27,696 nucleotides of DNA. It comes from Fusobacteriaceae bacterium UBA2433 (lineage in GTDB: Bacteria; Fusobacteriota; Fusobacteriia; Fusobacteriales; Fusobacteriaceae). The position numbers were made by a program, and so were the translations under genes. Numbering within the stretch: the stretch's first letter is position 1; each line of letters opens with the position of its first letter. Below the pieces are notes generated by a model, which saw nothing but the letters and a program-made list of their open reading frames with translations, was not told the origin of the DNA and did no database searches. This document shows positions 25,012-27,696 of this stretch, one piece after another. The stretch is from contig DDQV01000003.1 of assembly GCA_002342785.1 (NCBI GenBank), forward strand, positions 20,572 through 48,267, written 5' to 3'.

Positions 25012-25446
25012 ATCTTTAAGAGCTCTATCAATTTGTCTTTTTGCATCTTTTTTTGCTAGGGTATCTCTTTTGTCGTAGTTTGTTTTACCCTTACCTAAAG
25101 CTATCTCTATCTTTATTCTTCCAGCTTTTTGATATACTGAGATAGGTACTATAGCGTATCCTTTTTGTGATGCTTTTTCATGAAGTTTTGCAATCTCTTT
25201 TCTATGGATAAGAAGTTTTCTTACCCTTCTTTCCTCTGGATTATATACACTCCCAAAGTTCCAAGGAACTACACTCATTCCCATAATAAAGATCTCATTA
25301 TTTATAATTCGAATAAAAGCTTCTTTAATACTTACTTGACCAGCCTTTATAGATTTTACTTCACTACCAATCAATTCAATTCCTGCTTCAATTCTATCTT
25401 CTATAAAATATTCATGAAACGCTTTTTTATTTTTAGCCAATGCCAT
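25000..25446 (-). CDS. smpB: SsrA-binding protein SmpB
   Basis: A 148-residue protein of normal family length. It binds tmRNA and carries it to stalled ribosomes for trans-translation. Diagnostic segments are NKKAFHEYFIEDRIEAGIEL, GSEVKSIKAGQVSIKEAF, VPWNFGSVYNPEERRVRKLL, LHRKEI-type (IHRKEIAKL) and the C-terminal IALGKGKTNYDKRDT followed by a basic tail (KKDAKRQIDRALK). The start has TGAGGTGATATT before the ATG. It lies directly upstream of ssrA with its own promoter. It belongs to the conserved chromosome, with no sign of transfer. Confidence 0.97.
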   Translation of the reverse strand: MALAKNKKAFHEYFIEDRIEAGIELIGSEVKSIKAGQVSIKEAFIRIINNEIFIMGMSVVPWNFGSVYNPEERRVRKLLIHRKEIAKLHEKASQKGYAIVPISVYQKAGRIKIEIALGKGKTNYDKRDTLAKKDAKRQIDRALKDSYR

Positions 25447-25470
25447 AATATCACCTCATTCTACTACTGT

Positions 25471-25499
25471 AGTATACTATATATACATATATTTTACAA
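25471..25499 (-). promoter_or_regulatory. smpB promoter
   Basis: TTGTAA, 17-base AT-only spacer, TATACT on the minus strand, 25 bases before the smpB ATG at 25446. The -10 region is partly palindromic (AGTATACT). Confidence 0.6.
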
Positions 25500-25531
25500 C
25501 TGCTTCTAACTTTAGTTTTTTTATTTTTTAG

Positions 25532-25562
25532 TCAAAAAAAAAGTAACCTGTGTTACTTTTTA
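25532..25562. terminator. Terminator of the outer-membrane protein gene
   Basis: AAGTAAC/GTTACTT 7-bp stem with a 4-base loop, with U-runs in both directions. It overlaps the stop codon of the barrel gene at 25560. Confidence 0.8.
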
Positions 25563-26195
25563 AAAATTAAATCTATAACCAATTAAAAGAGAAATTCTAT
25601 CATAGTCAGTTCTGTCTTTAGAGTGACTTCCATCAATTGAACTTTTACACTGATTAATGGCATACATTAATTCTATAGTATAATCTTTATATTCTATCCC
25701 AGTTCCTATACCATAATATAGACCACCATCTATATCTATTGCAGTTTTTTCTGTCTGATCATTTACACTATTTTTTTCTTCTAAATCAGATGAATTAAAA
25801 TTAAATGAATATCCTAAATTAGCTCTTAAATATGGTTTTGTTTTTGATTCCAAAAGAAAATTATATCTCCCAGCTAGATATACTGGTATAGATCTATATT
25901 GTACTCCTGAAGTATCTACATTACTAGTATAATCAAAATGTTTTCTGTCAGAATGATCTTGGTAAGCTACACCTAAACCTAGATCTATAGATTCATTTAA
26001 AATTTTATATCCTTCTATTGCTACCTCTCCACCAAATCCTTTTGTTTTGTCACCTAAGAGAGAGTTCCCATTATCATCATCTATTTTTTCATATCTAGAT
26101 ACTAGATCTATTCCAATTTTTGGATTTATGTAAAAATTAGACTTAGCAAATAATATATTTGATAAAACAATTAATAATAAGAATAGTTTTTTCAA
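25560..26195 (-). CDS. Small outer-membrane beta-barrel protein
   Basis: About 211 residues. I place the start at the TTG at 26195 because GGAGG lies nine bases upstream and the product then begins with a normal signal peptide (MKKLFLLLIVLSNILFAKS, cleavage near Ala-Lys-Ser). An in-frame ATG at 26228 would add 11 residues and absorb the ribosome-binding site. The mature part shows alternating beta strands with aromatic girdles (FYINPKIGIDL, DLGLGVAYQD, VYLAGRYNF, PYLRANLGYSFNF, YYGIGTGIEY, TIELMYAINQ) and ends in IGYRFNF with terminal Phe, the signature for BAM insertion. It probably has eight strands (OmpA/OmpW-like fold). Ligand unknown. It indicates a diderm host. Confidence 0.85.
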   Translation of the reverse strand: MKKLFLLLIVLSNILFAKSNFYINPKIGIDLVSRYEKIDDDNGNSLLGDKTKGFGGEVAIEGYKILNESIDLGLGVAYQDHSDRKHFDYTSNVDTSGVQYRSIPVYLAGRYNFLLESKTKPYLRANLGYSFNFNSSDLEEKNSVNDQTEKTAIDIDGGLYYGIGTGIEYKDYTIELMYAINQCKSSIDGSHSKDRTDYDRISLLIGYRFNF

Positions 26196-26265
26196 TGTTA
26201 ATTTCCTCCACAAATTAAAAATTTTCATACAAAAGTAACTTATTTATTACAGTTATATACATTAA

Positions 26266-26294
26266 ATAATACCATTTTTTTTTATCATAATCAA
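26266..26294 (-). promoter_or_regulatory. Promoter of the outer-membrane protein gene
   Basis: TTGATT, 17-base spacer with A9, TATTAT on the minus strand, leaving a ~65-base leader before the TTG start. Confidence 0.6.
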
Positions 26295-26314
26295 ATTTTT
26301 GTGTGACTTTAACT

Positions 26315-26352
26315 AAAAGAAAAGAAATAATAATAATTATTTCCTTTCTTTT
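26315..26352. terminator. AT-only hairpin downstream of the HAD gene
   Basis: Arms of about 17 bases (AAAAGAAAAGAAATAAT against ATTATTTCCTTTCTTTT, one mismatch) with a short loop. No U-run follows on the minus strand. It may act as a weak terminator or 3' stabiliser. Between it and 26444 the sequence is almost pure A/T. Confidence 0.35.
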
Positions 26353-26444
26353 AAAATCTTTTTTTATTTTTTTTACTTTGTTATTTTATTTTTTATATTT
26401 TATTTTTTTGTTTATATATTTTCTATATTTTTTTTATATTTTTT

Positions 26445-27227
26445 CTATAGGTATCTTTTTAAAAATTCTCCTACACCTGAGTTATCACATGATTCAGTAA
26501 CATAATCTGCAACTTTTTTTAATTCATCAAAGGCCCCATCCATTGCCACACCTGTCCCTGCTGTTACTAACATCTCCTTATCATTTAATCCGTCTCCAAA
26601 GGCTATTACTTGAGATAAAGGAATATCTTCTTCTAACATAATATTTTTCATAGCCGTACCTTTATTTACATCTCCAGCTAAAATTTCTAAGAAAAATGGT
26701 TTAGAAAAAGTAGTATGAACACTGTCTCCTAACTTATCTTTAATGATTTTTTCTATCTTTAATAATTTTTCATTTTCTCCTATATAAAGAACCTTTGTAG
26801 AAAACATCTCATCTAATAGATCAAAATCTTTTTTTATTGGTTCTAATCCTGAAATTCCTTTATATATCTCAGTTTCTTCATTGGTAACATTTTCGCAGTA
26901 CCAGATCTCATGTTGATATATATTTAGATGAGTTTTATACTCTCTAGCTATCTCTATAATAGTCTTTAATGAATCTTTTTTTACTGAATATTCTTTTTGA
27001 ACTTCATTTGAATATATTATCTTGGCTCCATTATAGCAGATAGCAGGAGTCGTTAAATTAAGTTCTTTATGATACCTTTTCATAGAATCATAACTTCTAC
27101 CAGTAGCTAAAAATATCTTTACTCCCTTATCTTCTAATTTTTTTAAAACTTCTTTATTTGTATCACTAATCTTGTGATCACTAGTTAATAGGGTTCCATC
27201 GAGATCTAACATAATTGCTTTTATCAT
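26445..27227 (-). CDS. Cof-type HAD-superfamily phosphatase
   Basis: A 260-residue HAD hydrolase of the Cof/YbjI subfamily. Motif I is MLDLDGTLL (nucleophile and acid Asp, 8-10), motif II FLATGRS (~39-45), a C2 cap domain in the middle, KGTAMKNIM with motif III Lys (~200) and motif IV IAFGDGLNDKEML (~218-230). Such enzymes dephosphorylate sugar phosphates, nucleotides, pyridoxal phosphate or flavin precursors; the substrate cannot be read here. The start has GGAGATGAAAAG before the ATG. It lies 25 bases after era and is probably co-transcribed. Ordinary chromosomal gene, all catalytic residues present. Confidence 0.93.
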   Translation of the reverse strand: MIKAIMLDLDGTLLTSDHKISDTNKEVLKKLEDKGVKIFLATGRSYDSMKRYHKELNLTTPAICYNGAKIIYSNEVQKEYSVKKDSLKTIIEIAREYKTHLNIYQHEIWYCENVTNEETEIYKGISGLEPIKKDFDLLDEMFSTKVLYIGENEKLLKIEKIIKDKLGDSVHTTFSKPFFLEILAGDVNKGTAMKNIMLEEDIPLSQVIAFGDGLNDKEMLVTAGTGVAMDGAFDELKKVADYVTESCDNSGVGEFLKRYL

Positions 27228-27252
27228 CTTTTCATCTCCTATCTTTTTATAA

Positions 27253-27696
27253 TTAATCCAAATTATATCCCATTTCCTTTAAGAATGGTTTTTTCTTTCT
27301 CCAGTTATCCTTAACTTTTACCCAAAGATTTAAGTAGATCTCCTTGTCTAACAATGTTTCAATATCTTTTCTTGCATCTGTTCCTACAGCTTTTAAAAGG
27401 GAACCTTTCTTACCTATAACTATTCCTTTTTGAGAATCTCTCTCTACATAGATATTGATATCATATTTATCCTTTCCATTGTCCCTTCTCTCTACATTTA
27501 TTATCTCAACAGCGATAGAATGAGGAATCTCATCTCTAGTTCTAGTTAATATTTTTTCCCTTACACTCTCAATTATCATCCTATATATAGGCATATCAGT
27601 ATACATATCTTCAGGATAGTACATGATTCCTTCCTCTAAAAATGGATCGATAGCTTCTAATAATTTTGGAATACCAATAGCATACTCAGCTGACAT
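27253..27696 (-). CDS. era: GTPase Era, C-terminal part, 5' end off the window
   Basis: The visible 147 residues cover the end of the GTPase domain (SAEYAIGIPKLLEAI) and the type-II KH RNA-binding domain with VIGKKGSLLKAVGTDARKDIE, ending LKVKVKDNWRKKK-type (LWVKVKDNWRKKKPFL). Era binds the 3' end of 16S rRNA and aids 30S assembly. The Met encoded at the right edge is internal, since the GTP-binding motifs must lie to the right. Spacing to the HAD gene is short. Complete gene expected beyond the window. Confidence 0.94.
   Translation of the reverse strand: MSAEYAIGIPKLLEAIDPFLEEGIMYYPEDMYTDMPIYRMIIESVREKILTRTRDEIPHSIAVEIINVERRDNGKDKYDINIYVERDSQKGIVIGKKGSLLKAVGTDARKDIETLLDKEIYLNLWVKVKDNWRKKKPFLKEMGYNLD

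Noticed and set aside
26303..26500. Plus-strand frame of 65 codons rich in Phe, Ile and Tyr
   Set aside because: It is the reverse of an almost pure A/T intergenic tract and overlaps the 3' end of the HAD gene. No ribosome-binding site; composition artefact.

Overview
The window is AT-rich (I estimate 25-30% GC) and every convincing gene lies on the minus strand. A fixed chromosomal block occupies 24.6-27.7 kb: era (3' part), a Cof-type HAD phosphatase, a small outer-membrane barrel, smpB and ssrA (tmRNA). A low-GC genome that encodes an outer-membrane barrel with a terminal Phe points to a diderm such as a member of Fusobacteriota (Fusobacterium, Cetobacterium or Ilyobacter-like). That is an inference from composition and gene content, not a database match.

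Left of ssrA (1-24.6 kb) is an accessory region made almost entirely of likely anti-phage modules. The 17-bp 3' end of ssrA recurs three more times, at 17634, 15435 and 15074. Two of these copies (17634, 15074) carry the same downstream flank as the true ssrA end, about 90-150 bp long. This looks like a tandem stack of elements integrated at the tmRNA 3' end. No integrase gene is visible in the window.

Read leftward from ssrA, the modules are: (1) a Ser/Thr kinase; (2) a Cap4-like PD-(D/E)XK nuclease plus a short ABC/SMC-type ATPase; (3) a DUF2971 gene broken by one Trp-to-amber change; (4) an EVE-HNH gene broken by a Trp-to-opal change and a poly-A frameshift; (5) a PIN/zinc-ribbon protein plus a membrane-anchored HEPN protein; (6) a 0.35-kb gene-less stretch with 21-bp-spaced repeats between two ssrA-end copies; (7) a lone zinc-ribbon protein; (8) a four-gene operon of PLD/SNF2 helicase, Eco57I-like N6-adenine methylase, AAA ATPase with HEPN-like tail, and a DUF262-DUF1524 (GmrSD-type) nuclease, resembling Hma (helicase-methylase-ATPase) with an added type IV-like enzyme; (9) a 0.8-kb gene-less boundary with three hairpins; (10) a cluster of small unknown genes and a large ankyrin-repeat protein that runs off the left edge.

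The most striking structure is the punctuation between modules. Five copies of a homologous intergenic unit sit in front of modules 1, 2, 5, 7 and 8. Each has a GGAGTTAG/CTAACTCC intrinsic terminator followed by a promoter; in modules 1, 5 and 8 the promoter is TTGACT-N17-TATAAT. Each unit insulates the preceding transcript and drives the next module. Three copies also carry the ssrA-end core. The array therefore looks cassette-like, with each defence module bearing its own att core, terminator and promoter. A second hairpin family (GCACATAGGA stem) ends the two broken genes.
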